From the NCBI RefSeq assembly GCF_019802255.1, contig NZ_JAHYSS010000006.1, forward strand, positions 310,001-374,000: DNA of 64,000 nucleotides, given 5' to 3'. The first letter of the stretch is position 1. Each line of letters starts with the position of its first letter. The notes below the pieces were generated by a model. It did not search any database. It had not been told where the DNA came from and saw only the letters and a list, made by a program, of their open reading frames with translations. This DNA comes from Pedobacter polysacchareus (GTDB lineage Bacteria; Bacteroidota; Bacteroidia; Sphingobacteriales; Sphingobacteriaceae). The position numbers were made by a program, and so were the translations under genes. Positions 34,879 through 43,293 of the stretch are shown piece after piece.

Positions 34879-35628
34879 ATGGTAGATACCACTTACAGAA
34901 GCGAATTGCCGGAAATCATGGATAACTTTTCCATGGAAGGAGAAATATTAAAAGACGCACTCGACAAAATAGCAGGAATTAACCAGTTGCTGGGAGGTAA
35001 CAAAGTGACGCTTGATGGGGTAAAAAAACTGCTGAATGATGCGAGGTCTCCCTTAAATAAGCCAGCAGCAACAGGAGCTACCGCACACAGCACAACGATC
35101 AGTATACTTGATGTAGGTTGCGGCAATGGAGATATGCTACGTGTTTTAGCGGATTACGCCGACAGGCATCAGTTAAAATTCAAACTCAAAGGCATAGATG
35201 CCAATGCTTTCACCATTCAGCATGCCAGCCAGCTCTCCGCTTCTTATGAGAACATCAGCTATGAATGTATAGACATTTTCGACAAATCCGCCTTAAATGT
35301 CCCTTATGATATTATTTTATGCACGCTTACTTTACATCATTTTAAAGACACAGAACTCCTGCATTTACTATCTATTTTTAAAGAAAATGCAGGTTTAGGC
35401 ATTGTCATTAATGATTTACAACGCAGTACGATTCCATATTACCTGTTTATCGCCTTATGTTTCGCTTTCCGGCTCAATAAAATGTCAAAAGAAGACGGAC
35501 TGATTTCTATCTTAAGGGGATTTAAAAGAAAAGATCTGGAACAATACGCCAATCAATTGAAACTAGTAAACACCTCCATCCGTTGGAAATGGGCATTCCG
35601 TTACCAATGGATTATCCCGACCATATGA
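34879..35628 (+). CDS. Class I SAM-dependent methyltransferase, in type III PKS cluster
   Basis: The 249-residue protein has SAM motif I (ISILDVGCGNGDMLRVLADY), the acidic motif II (KLKGIDANAFTIQHA), motif III-like YECIDIF, and the post-motif segment DIILCTLTLHHFKDTELL. The N-terminal extension (GINQLLGGNKVTLDGVKKLL) is seen in methyltransferases that accompany type III PKS genes. Its stop overlaps the PKS start as ATGA. By analogy with phenolic-lipid operons it would O- or C-methylate the aromatic product; the position cannot be told. Confidence 0.85.
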   Translation: MVDTTYRSELPEIMDNFSMEGEILKDALDKIAGINQLLGGNKVTLDGVKKLLNDARSPLNKPAATGATAHSTTISILDVGCGNGDMLRVLADYADRHQLKFKLKGIDANAFTIQHASQLSASYENISYECIDIFDKSALNVPYDIILCTLTLHHFKDTELLHLLSIFKENAGLGIVINDLQRSTIPYYLFIALCFAFRLNKMSKEDGLISILRGFKRKDLEQYANQLKLVNTSIRWKWAFRYQWIIPTI

Positions 35629-36677
35629 GCGTAAAAATTACAACAGTAGCAAAAGCAATTCCTGAATTTTCACGAACAACCAGCGAAATTCTCCCCTTTC
35701 TTGACAGCTGGCTGGATGGACAGGATGAGCGTTTCAAAAGAAAAGTCAAGAAAGTTTTTGAGAATGCCATGGTGGACCGGCGATATTCTATCATGTCGCC
35801 AGAGGATGTTTTTGGAAAAACATCTTTTGAAGAACGCAATGACCTGTACATCAGGGAAGGCATCAAACTTGGTACGACCTGTTTAAGGGAGGCGCTGGCC
35901 AAAGCAAATTGGAAATCTACCGACCTGGATTATATCATTACCGTCAGCTGTACCGGGATCATGATTCCTTCTTTAGACGCTTATCTGATCAATGCTTTAA
36001 ACCTTCGACAAGACATTGTGCGTCTTCCGGTGACTGAGATGGGCTGTGCTGCAGGCATCTCCGGCATTATTTACGCTAAGAACTTCTTAAAAGCAAATCC
36101 TGGAAAGCGAGCAGCTGTTGTAGCAGTAGAATCCCCAACAGCCACCCTGCAGCTGAATGATTTTTCTATGGCCAATATGGTCAGTGCCGCTATTTTTGGC
36201 GATGGTGCAGCCTGTGTCTTATTGTCAGCGGATGAAAATGACTCCGGTCCTGAAATCATTGGAGAAGAAATGTATCATTTCTACAATTCCGAGCAGCTCA
36301 TGGGTTTTCATTTGAGTAATACCGGCCTAAAAATGGTGCTGGACGTAGAGGTTCCGGAAAACATAGCCGCTCATTTTCCGGAAATCATTCATCCATTTCT
36401 AAAAAAACACGACTTATCTCTGGAAGATATTGATCATTTGATCTTCCATCCAGGGGGAAAAAAGATCATTCAGGTGGTAGAAGAACTTTTCGGAAATTCC
36501 GGAAAAAACATCCTGGATACCAAAGAAATATTGCGGCAATACGGGAATATGTCTAGTGCGACCGTCCTATATGTTCTGGAACGTTTTATGGACAAGCAGC
36601 CGAAAAAAGGAGATTTTGGTCTGATGCTCAGCTTTGGACCGGGTTTTTCTGCACAGAGAATATTATTAAAGTGGTAA
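35625..36677 (+). CDS. Type III polyketide synthase (chalcone synthase-like)
   Basis: The start at 35625 (MSVKITTVAKAIPEF) overlaps the methyltransferase stop and gives 350 residues, the usual size. All three catalytic residues are present: Cys in TEMGCAAGISG, His in IFHPGGKKII and Asn in YGNMSSATV. The C-terminal GFGPG-equivalent reads SFGPGFSAQ. It extends an acyl starter with malonyl units and cyclises it to a pyrone, resorcinol or related ring, as a CoA- or ACP-linked homodimer. The cluster also encodes an ACP and fatty-acid-type enzymes, so the starter may be handed over on a private carrier; this is inference. Confidence 0.94.
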   Translation: MSVKITTVAKAIPEFSRTTSEILPFLDSWLDGQDERFKRKVKKVFENAMVDRRYSIMSPEDVFGKTSFEERNDLYIREGIKLGTTCLREALAKANWKSTDLDYIITVSCTGIMIPSLDAYLINALNLRQDIVRLPVTEMGCAAGISGIIYAKNFLKANPGKRAAVVAVESPTATLQLNDFSMANMVSAAIFGDGAACVLLSADENDSGPEIIGEEMYHFYNSEQLMGFHLSNTGLKMVLDVEVPENIAAHFPEIIHPFLKKHDLSLEDIDHLIFHPGGKKIIQVVEELFGNSGKNILDTKEILRQYGNMSSATVLYVLERFMDKQPKKGDFGLMLSFGPGFSAQRILLKW

Positions 36678-36701
36678 CTTTACCGGATAATTGAAACAAA
36701 C

Positions 36702-37148
36702 ATGAACAAAGAAGAAATCCTAACCCACTTACCTTATAGCAAGCCATTTTTATTTGTTGACGAACTATTATCTATTGATGAAAATGGTTCTGTTGGAACT
36801 TACACCTACGATAAAGACCTTGATTTCTACAAAGGACATTTCAAAGATAACCCGGTAACTCCAGGTGTAATTTTAACGGAAACTATGGCACAGATCGGAC
36901 TGGTTTGCCTGGGAATTTTCCTGACTGCCACTGCCACTTCCGGACTTCCAGGACACGTGATGCTGACCTCAACCGCCATTGATTTCATGAAACCAGTTTT
37001 CCCGGGAGAAAAAGTAACTGTAACTACTGAAAAAGTATATTTCCGCTTCAAAAAGCTACATTGTAATGTTCAAATGACCAATGCAGCAGGAGAAGTAGTT
37101 TGTAAAGGAACGATTTCCGGAATGGTAACCAATAAAATGAATGCCTAA
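36702..37148 (+). CDS. FabZ-like 3-hydroxyacyl-ACP dehydratase, in type III PKS cluster
   Basis: The 148-residue hotdog-fold protein keeps the FabZ active site: His in YKGHFKDNPVTPGVIL and the Glu of TETMAQIGL. The N-terminus (LPYSKPFLFVDELLSID) is also typical. It should dehydrate a 3-hydroxyacyl-ACP during starter-chain building. Its stop lies inside the next gene, an 8-base overlap with the ketosynthase start, which implies translational coupling. No ketoreductase is encoded in the cluster, so a fatty acid synthase enzyme would have to supply that step. Confidence 0.88.
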   Translation: MNKEEILTHLPYSKPFLFVDELLSIDENGSVGTYTYDKDLDFYKGHFKDNPVTPGVILTETMAQIGLVCLGIFLTATATSGLPGHVMLTSTAIDFMKPVFPGEKVTVTTEKVYFRFKKLHCNVQMTNAAGEVVCKGTISGMVTNKMNA

Positions 37149-38418
37149 CAGAGTGGTCATAACGGGTATGGGTGTAGTTGCACCAAATGGAGTTGGTTTA
37201 ACTCCATTTCTTGAGGCTATACAGAACGGCCGTTCCGGCATCAGTTACCATCCCTTATTGGCCAGCCTTGAATTTTCCTGTCAGATTGCAGGTACGCCTG
37301 TACTTTCTGAGGCCTTAATTGCCAGCTATTTCTCTGAACTTGAATTGAGAAACTTCAACAGTTCAGGTATCTTATATGGCGTTATCGCAGCAATGGACGC
37401 CTGGAAAGATGCAGGACTAACCATTGAAACTTCTGCAGAACCGGATTGGGAGAGCGGGACAATATTTGGCAGCGGCACTTCCGGAGTAGATAAATTCCGG
37501 GAGGCCATTTACAAAATCGATGCCCTGCAAACCCGCAGGTTAGGCAGCAATGTAGTTTCCCAAACAATGGCCAGCGGCATCAGTGCTTATATCGGTGGAA
37601 AGCTGGGACTAGGCAACCAGGTCAGCAGTAACTCATCGGCTTGTACAACTGGCACAGAAAGCATTTTAATGGCTTATGAGCGCATTAAATCCGGACAAGC
37701 GACTAGGATGCTTGCGGGAAGCACAAGCGACAGCGGGCCTTATATCTGGGCCGGATTTGATGCAATGAAAGTTTGTACATTTAAGCATAATGAATCTCCG
37801 GAAAAGGGTTCCCGGCCGATGAGCGCCAGTGCCAGCGGATTTGTGCCCGGAAGCGGGGCCGGTGCATTTGTTGTGGAATCGCTGGATAGTGCCTTGGCCA
37901 GAGGCGCTAGAATTTATGCAGAAATCCTGGGTGGGAATATCAACTCCGGCGGACAAAGAGGTACAGGTACCATGACTGCCCCAAATGCAATGGCAGTACA
38001 GCGCTGTATCCGCAAAGCGATTCAAGACGCAGGGATCCAGGCCAGCGAAATCGACCTGATCAACGGACACCTCACCGCGACCTCAAAAGATACCTTAGAG
38101 ATCCAAAACTGGTCTGAAGCACTGGAAAGGTCCGGCGAAGATTTTCCTTATATCAATTCTTTAAAATCAATGGTCGGGCATTGCCTGAGTGCTGCAGGCA
38201 GCATTGAATGTGTGGCTGCCCTATTGCAGATGGAGCAGAGTTTTATCGCCCCAAACCTCAATTGTGAAGACTTGAACCCAGCCATCACCGCATTGATTTC
38301 GGCCAATAAAATTCCCCAGAAACAAATCCCTCATCCCATCCGTATTCTTGCGAAAGCCAGCTTCGGTTTTGGAGATGTCAATGCCTGTATCATTTTTAAA
38401 AAACATATTGACCACTGA
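37141..38418 (+). CDS. Beta-ketoacyl-ACP synthase (KAS II/FabF-like), in type III PKS cluster
   Basis: The 425-residue ketosynthase has the Cys-His-His triad intact: Cys in NSSACTTGTESILMAYE, His in LINGHLTATSKDT and His in KSMVGHCLSAAGSIE. VVITGMGVVAPNGVGLTPF is the standard FabF start. GFVPGSGAGAFVVE and a terminal KASFGFGDVNACIIF support the family. No chain-length-factor partner is present, so it is probably a homodimer that elongates an ACP-bound chain. It begins inside the end of the dehydratase gene. Confidence 0.93.
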   Translation: MPNRVVITGMGVVAPNGVGLTPFLEAIQNGRSGISYHPLLASLEFSCQIAGTPVLSEALIASYFSELELRNFNSSGILYGVIAAMDAWKDAGLTIETSAEPDWESGTIFGSGTSGVDKFREAIYKIDALQTRRLGSNVVSQTMASGISAYIGGKLGLGNQVSSNSSACTTGTESILMAYERIKSGQATRMLAGSTSDSGPYIWAGFDAMKVCTFKHNESPEKGSRPMSASASGFVPGSGAGAFVVESLDSALARGARIYAEILGGNINSGGQRGTGTMTAPNAMAVQRCIRKAIQDAGIQASEIDLINGHLTATSKDTLEIQNWSEALERSGEDFPYINSLKSMVGHCLSAAGSIECVAALLQMEQSFIAPNLNCEDLNPAITALISANKIPQKQIPHPIRILAKASFGFGDVNACIIFKKHIDH

Positions 38419-38484
38419 GCTGTTTGTAAGAAACACCATCTATGACCCATCAATATGTTAGCCATACCATTTCACAAAGAAAAC

Positions 38485-38739
38485 ATGGACAGATCCGTTT
38501 TACTCTCCAAATTAAAAGTCATTGTTGCCAATTACAGCCATGACAATGACGCTTTAGAGTACCTCAATGAAAGCACAGACTTCATTAAAGACCTTAAAAT
38601 TAATTCCGCCAACCTGGTAGATGTGGTCTTAGACGTGGAAGAAGAATTTGATATCGAAATCGACAACCTGTCGATGGAGAGAATGATCAATGTAAGTGCG
38701 GCGATGGAAATCATCAGCGACAAATTGAAAGAAAAATGA
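38485..38739 (+). CDS. Acyl carrier protein of the type III PKS cluster
   Basis: The 84-residue acidic helical protein (start MDRSVLLSKLKVIVAN) is an ACP. The phosphopantetheine Ser lies in KINSANLVDVVLDVEEEF, where the usual DSL is NSA. Helix III carries SMERMINVSAAMEII. An in-frame ATG at 38455 would add ten residues; I prefer 38485 because ACPs begin at this helix and the bases before it are A-rich. The last four bases overlap the phosphopantetheinyl transferase start (ATGA), tying carrier and activating enzyme together. Confidence 0.88.
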   Translation: MDRSVLLSKLKVIVANYSHDNDALEYLNESTDFIKDLKINSANLVDVVLDVEEEFDIEIDNLSMERMINVSAAMEIISDKLKEK

Positions 38740-39203
38740 TAGGAAATGATATTGTTGATTTGCGACAGGCCATGCTGGAAAGCAACTGGCGCAGAAAGGG
38801 ATATCTGGGCAAACTATTCTCCACAAAAGAACAAAATTGGATTCTGAAAGCTAAAGATCAAACGCAAATGGTTTGGTTGTTATGGAGCATGAAAGAATCG
38901 GCCTATAAAATTCATTCCCGGAGGAACAACTGGCGCGCATTTGCTCCTTTAAAACTGATTTGTCAGACTCTGGAAATCAAAGGAGAACGGGTTACCGGCA
39001 GCGTGCAATGTGAAAATATTACGTTCTTCACGCAAAGCATGCTCAGTCAGCATTTCATTCATACTGTTGCAACAGAGCAATACCCCTTGCCCGCTATTAA
39101 AGTGAGTATTAGCAGCTATAATCCCATGGATCCAAGTTATAGAAATACGGATCCGGCCACAGTGAGTCACCATGGCCGATACCTGGCATTGGCCTATTTA
39201 TAA
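38736..39203 (+). CDS. 4'-phosphopantetheinyl transferase superfamily protein
   Basis: The 155-residue protein carries the two metal-binding signatures of the AcpS/Sfp superfamily: MIGNDIVDLRQA at the start and WSMKESAYKIHSR in the middle. The length is between AcpS and Sfp types. The C-terminal SHHGRYLALAYL resembles the product-side strand. It would transfer phosphopantetheine from CoA to the Ser of the ACP encoded just before it; the 4-base overlap supports this pairing. It ends the cluster and converges with the ppx gene 10 bases away. Confidence 0.88.
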   Translation: MIGNDIVDLRQAMLESNWRRKGYLGKLFSTKEQNWILKAKDQTQMVWLLWSMKESAYKIHSRRNNWRAFAPLKLICQTLEIKGERVTGSVQCENITFFTQSMLSQHFIHTVATEQYPLPAIKVSISSYNPMDPSYRNTDPATVSHHGRYLALAYL

Positions 39204-39213
39204 TTGGCCAGTT

Positions 39214-40110
39214 TTATTTGTAGCTCTGCTGACTTAAGTTTTCTTCAATCAAAAGATTGATAATCCCATCGGCAAGTCCAACTTTTGGCACATATATCTG
39301 CTTGATTCCCGTCCATTTTAACAAGGTGATGTAAATCTCACAAGCCGGAATAATGACATCCGCACGATCTGGATTTAAGCCAAATACCTGGATCCTTTCT
39401 TTTAAAGAATGACCGTTCAGGTTATTGTAAAGAGTCTTCAATTTCAAAAAAGACATTGGCATCCCTTCTTTCTCATCAGACATCCGGTAAAGCTTGTTGA
39501 TGTTTCCACCAGTACCGATAGCGGCAAGGTTTTTTAATGATTTTGTGTTTTCTTTGACCCACAATTTCATCTCTTCCCAGGTCTCTTCCCTATCCTGATT
39601 GTCCAAAATCCTGATCGTTCCAATATCAAAAGATTTCGAAGCCACTGGAATGCGGTTTACAAATACGGAAAGTTCCGTACTTCCTCCACCTACATCAATA
39701 TATAAATAGCTTTTTTTATTGTCGAGTGTTTCCTCAATATGGTTGGCATAAATGATGTTCGCTTCTCTTTGCCCATGGATAATTTCCAGATCAAGGTTAC
39801 ATACTTCTTTTACCTGCTTGATGATTTCTGCTCCGTTTTCTGCTTCACGCATGGCCGAAGTAGCGCAAGCGAGGTATTTAGACACCTGATATACATCCAT
39901 CAGGTTTTTAAATGCACTCATGGTTTTTAGTAGATCTTCCGTTTTTCTCTTAGAGATGTGGTGATCTAAAAAAGCATCGTCTCCCAAACGCAAAGGAACC
40001 CTGATCAATGTGTTTTTCTTAAAGCCAAAACCTTCCTCAGTTTTAGTGATGTCGGCAATTAACAACCTCACGGCGTTCGACCCTATATCTATAGCAGCAT
40101 ATCTAAGCAT
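39214..40110 (-). CDS. Exopolyphosphatase, Ppx/GppA family (short form)
   Basis: The 298-residue protein is the short, two-domain form of the Ppx/GppA family. Phosphate-1 motif: MLRYAAIDIGSNAVRLLI. Other motifs: CATSAMREAENG, SYLYIDVGGGSTELSVF and AAIGTGGNINKL. It removes phosphate from polyphosphate ends or hydrolyses pppGpp; the short form cannot be assigned between these by sequence. It lies 5 bases downstream of ppk1, so the making and breaking of polyphosphate are cotranscribed. Confidence 0.92.
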   Translation of the reverse strand: MLRYAAIDIGSNAVRLLIADITKTEEGFGFKKNTLIRVPLRLGDDAFLDHHISKRKTEDLLKTMSAFKNLMDVYQVSKYLACATSAMREAENGAEIIKQVKEVCNLDLEIIHGQREANIIYANHIEETLDNKKSYLYIDVGGGSTELSVFVNRIPVASKSFDIGTIRILDNQDREETWEEMKLWVKENTKSLKNLAAIGTGGNINKLYRMSDEKEGMPMSFLKLKTLYNNLNGHSLKERIQVFGLNPDRADVIIPACEIYITLLKWTGIKQIYVPKVGLADGIINLLIEENLSQQSYK

Positions 40111-40115
40111 TGGCT

Positions 40116-42173
40116 TTATTGGTGTTTATTTTTTAAGTAATTATAGGTTTGAACCTGCGCCCTTACCTTTGTTTTAATTCGATTTTTATGGTATTTATTG
40201 TTGTTCATTTTGGTGATATCCCGGGCTTTCACATTGTCCTGAAGCTGGAATTCAATGATGTCACGAATTTCCTGTTTCACCTCTTCGTCCAATACCGGAA
40301 AACCAACCTCTACACGGTGTTCGAAATTCCTGCTCATCAGATCTGCAGAAGAAAGAAACATCTCTTCTTTACCATTATTCCCGAAAATGAAAACCCTGGC
40401 ATGCTCCAAAAATTTGTCGATGATACTGATGACTGTGATATTTTCACTAAAACCAGCTACCCCCGGCACCAAGGTACAGATTCCTCTCACGATCATCTTT
40501 ACCTTAACCCCTGCATTGCTGGCTTCATACAACTTCTCTACGATCCCTTCATCCGCAAGACTGTTTACTTTCAGGATCATGTAAGCAGGTTTTCCTGATT
40601 TGGCGATCTTAATCTCCCGGTCGATCAATTGATAAAATTTGGTGCGTGATTCCAGCGGGGAAACGATCAGATGCTTAAATCCGCTGACCACCGTTTTTTT
40701 ATTCAAGCCATCAAACAGCTTCACCAGGTCCTGTGTAATTTCCTTTTTTGCCGTGAAAATACTATGGTCACAATAGATGCCTGCGGTTTTTTCATTGAAA
40801 TTACCTGTGGCCAGGTTGGCATAATAAACAGCCTTCCCTTTTTCCATTCGTTTCACTAAACAGATTTTCGAATGTACTTTATAATCCGTCAATCCATAAT
40901 TGACATTTACCCCTTCTTCTTTTAATCTCGTACTCCAGAAAATATTCGCCTTTTCATCAAATCTTGCTTTTAACTCTACCAGACAGTTTACCTTTTTACC
41001 GTTTTTAGCGGCATTGATTAAGGCGTTAACCACTTTTGAGTTTTCAGCAAGGCGATAAAGGGTGATGTTAATCTCTGTCACCTTTGGATCAATTGCCGCT
41101 TCCCTTAAGAACAAAATGATATAATCATAAGATTGGTAAGGTAAGTTTACCAGGTAATCTTTATCTGCCAGCTTATTGAAAATACTTTCTGTACGGTGTA
41201 ATCCAGCTACTTTCAAAGGAACATTTGGCGGATATTCCAGCTCTTTTCCCCCCACATTCGGGAAGGCAATAAAATCACCAAAACGATGGTATCTATTTCC
41301 AGGAATCAAGCTCTCCGCTTCGATCTTCATCTTATTCAACAATACAGTCAGCATCTCGAAAGGCATTTCCGTATCGTATAAAAGTCGCATAGGTTTCCCT
41401 CTTTTTCGCTTATCCAGACTACTCTTTAATTCTTCGATAAATTTATCACTGACTCTTTTATCGATATCTAATTCTGCATCTCTGGTCAGTTGTATAGAAA
41501 AAGCGTCAATTACATCATAATTAAATACATAAAAAATATCGTCCAGACAGTATTTAATAATATCCTCAGCCAATATGATAAACTTTAATCCATTGGTTTC
41601 TGGTAAGACAAGGAATCGGGGAAGATTTGGGGGCAATTCTATGAGTGCATATCTGGCACTTGTTTTAGAAGATGCCTTTGAAAGGCGCACGAAAAAATAA
41701 AGATACCTGTCTTTTAGCTCTGGGAAGGGTTTTTCCAGATCGATCATAATGGGCACCAGGTTGGAAAGGATTTTATCTCTAAAATGGTTCCTTACAAACT
41801 CGCCTCTAGCCACATTCAACTGTGTTTCATTGAGGATAAAAATCCTGTTCTGTGCCAGTTCATTGATCAATGTGGCTTGGAAAAGCAGTTCAAATTTCCG
41901 CTCCTGTCTCACCACAATATTCTTTATTTCATTTAGGATCTTTTTAGGGTTGAAACCCAATAAAGCCTTCGCTTTTTCATTTAGATTTGCCAAACGGCTC
42001 ATAGTGGCTACCCTCACCCTATAAAACTCTTCCAGATTGGAAGAAAAGATAGAAAGGAATTTGATCCTTTCTATCAAGGGTACAGTTTCATCTGCCGCTT
42101 CCTGCAAAACCCGCTCGTTAAAATATAACCAGCTAATCTCTCTATTTAGGAATGGTGCCTTTTTTCGTGTCAT
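40116..42173 (-). CDS. ppk1: Polyphosphate kinase 1
   Basis: The 685-residue protein covers the PPK1 domains in order: N-terminal (FLNREISWLYFNERVLQEA), middle head domain, and two PLD-like C-terminal domains. The catalytic histidine region is DYKVHSKICLVKR, and the second is EHARVFIFGNNG, then SSADLMSRNFEHRVEV. It polymerises the gamma-phosphate of ATP into polyphosphate at the membrane or nucleoid. It is first of a two-gene operon with ppx. A terminator of the upstream histone-like gene lies just before its start. Confidence 0.97.
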   Translation of the reverse strand: MTRKKAPFLNREISWLYFNERVLQEAADETVPLIERIKFLSIFSSNLEEFYRVRVATMSRLANLNEKAKALLGFNPKKILNEIKNIVVRQERKFELLFQATLINELAQNRIFILNETQLNVARGEFVRNHFRDKILSNLVPIMIDLEKPFPELKDRYLYFFVRLSKASSKTSARYALIELPPNLPRFLVLPETNGLKFIILAEDIIKYCLDDIFYVFNYDVIDAFSIQLTRDAELDIDKRVSDKFIEELKSSLDKRKRGKPMRLLYDTEMPFEMLTVLLNKMKIEAESLIPGNRYHRFGDFIAFPNVGGKELEYPPNVPLKVAGLHRTESIFNKLADKDYLVNLPYQSYDYIILFLREAAIDPKVTEINITLYRLAENSKVVNALINAAKNGKKVNCLVELKARFDEKANIFWSTRLKEEGVNVNYGLTDYKVHSKICLVKRMEKGKAVYYANLATGNFNEKTAGIYCDHSIFTAKKEITQDLVKLFDGLNKKTVVSGFKHLIVSPLESRTKFYQLIDREIKIAKSGKPAYMILKVNSLADEGIVEKLYEASNAGVKVKMIVRGICTLVPGVAGFSENITVISIIDKFLEHARVFIFGNNGKEEMFLSSADLMSRNFEHRVEVGFPVLDEEVKQEIRDIIEFQLQDNVKARDITKMNNNKYHKNRIKTKVRAQVQTYNYLKNKHQ

Positions 42174-42187
42174 GTATAAATAAAAAA

Positions 42188-42208
42188 ATCCCTGTAAGAA
42201 ACAGGGAT
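42188..42208 (-). terminator. Intrinsic terminator of the histone-like gene
   Basis: ATCCCTG and CAGGGAT pair around a 7-base loop. On the minus strand the stem is followed by seven T, ending the 42285-43142 gene. Confidence 0.8.
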
Positions 42209-42284
42209 GCTCAAAACTGCAAATTCTATTGTTAAGTCAGTGTTAATTATCACCTCCTCATAGAATTAAAACTTAACCTCCCCG

Positions 42285-43142
42285 TTATTTGCTTTCTACG
42301 GCGTCTTTTGCAGGGGTTGAATCCATTGCTGCTGGTTTTTCCACCGCTGATCCAGCAGGCGCATTGCCTGATTCAGGTGCTTTTTCCGGAGCTTTAGCCG
42401 CTACAGGAACCGTCGCTTTTTTAGCAGGTCTGCCTACACTGGATTTTGTTACAGGTGCTTTTGCAGCTGGTGTTTTTGTTGCAGCAGGTTTTGCGGCAGT
42501 TGTTTTACTGGCAGCAGGTTTCGCCGCAGCAGGTGCTTTCGCAGCCGTTTTAGCTGGAGCTTTCGCTGCAGCAGGTTTTGCTTTTGCAGCTGTTTTAACA
42601 CCAGCAGCAGATTTTTGAACAGCGCCATTTACTGCCTCAGTCATGTCTTTCTTTACTACAGCCGCTTTTTCAGCTGTTGTTTTAGCCATAGATTTTGCTT
42701 TAACTACTGCTTTTTTTAAGGGCTTAGCTAAGGCAACAGCGGCTTTTTCTTCCGTAGCAATCGCCGCAACTTTTACGCTTTGAACCACAGGTTTAGCTTT
42801 CGCTACTGCTTTCTTAACTACTTTCTTAGCTTTCTTTACATCCTTATTCAGCTCTTTTTTCAAAGCTTTAGCCTTTTTCTCTGCTTTCTTTTTCAAAGGC
42901 TTATTGGCTTTCGCTGCTTCTTCCAGTTTTTGATTTACAGCTTCTTTCACTTCAAGGAATTTCGTCGACAATTTTTTCGCGACTACTTTACTGGCTTTCG
43001 CAATGTCATCACCAATTTTCTCTGCATCATGTCCCAAATGTTTTACCACTTCGAAAAACTTCTCACTTAGACTTTTCTCCAATTGCTTTTTCGCTGCACT
43101 TTTAGCAACTTTCTTTTCTACTCTTGATTTTTTGCCTTTCAT
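42285..43142 (-). CDS. Histone H1-like Lys/Ala/Pro-rich protein
   Basis: The 285-residue protein is strongly biased. Residues 1-110 are Lys/Glu/Ala-rich and helical (KKQLEKSLSEKFFEVVKHLG, KKAEKKAKALKKELNKDVKK). Residues about 110-260 are Lys/Ala/Pro-rich with repeated AAKAPA, KPAA and AAKPAA, the pattern of eukaryotic H1 tails and bacterial H1 homologues. An AT-hook-like GRPAKK lies near residue 240, and the last 35 residues are acidic. It has no signal peptide, so a DNA-binding, nucleoid role is likely but inferred. It could also be a coiled-coil stress protein. It lies upstream of ppk1 and is divergent from yajQ. Confidence 0.72.
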   Translation of the reverse strand: MKGKKSRVEKKVAKSAAKKQLEKSLSEKFFEVVKHLGHDAEKIGDDIAKASKVVAKKLSTKFLEVKEAVNQKLEEAAKANKPLKKKAEKKAKALKKELNKDVKKAKKVVKKAVAKAKPVVQSVKVAAIATEEKAAVALAKPLKKAVVKAKSMAKTTAEKAAVVKKDMTEAVNGAVQKSAAGVKTAAKAKPAAAKAPAKTAAKAPAAAKPAASKTTAAKPAATKTPAAKAPVTKSSVGRPAKKATVPVAAKAPEKAPESGNAPAGSAVEKPAAMDSTPAKDAVESK

Positions 43143-43217
43143 ATTCTTTTATTTATAAGTTTTTAGGTTGATCAGATAAATAGGACACTGCTCAGTTCAT
43201 ATTCCTTGTTTAATGTT

Positions 43218-43225
43218 TATATTTG
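43218..43225 (+). promoter_or_regulatory. -7 promoter box of yajQ
   Basis: TATATTTG matches TAnnTTTG exactly, 68 bases before the yajQ start; no clear -33 element. Confidence 0.45.
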
Positions 43226-43293
43226 TAAGGATCACCCATTAAGGGTTAAATTTCAATTAAATCTAATATTTTTTTTATTCTAAAGCTATAATC

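Noticed and set aside
33739..39203. Flexirubin or aryl-polyene cluster
   Set aside because: The halogenase-, ammonia-lyase- and multiple ketosynthase/ketoreductase genes expected there are missing, and a true type III PKS with Cys-His-Asn is present.
42289..42618. Plus-strand open frame opposite the histone-like gene
   Set aside because: Its Ala/Gly/Phe-rich sequence is an antisense effect of Lys/Ala codons; no start context or family.
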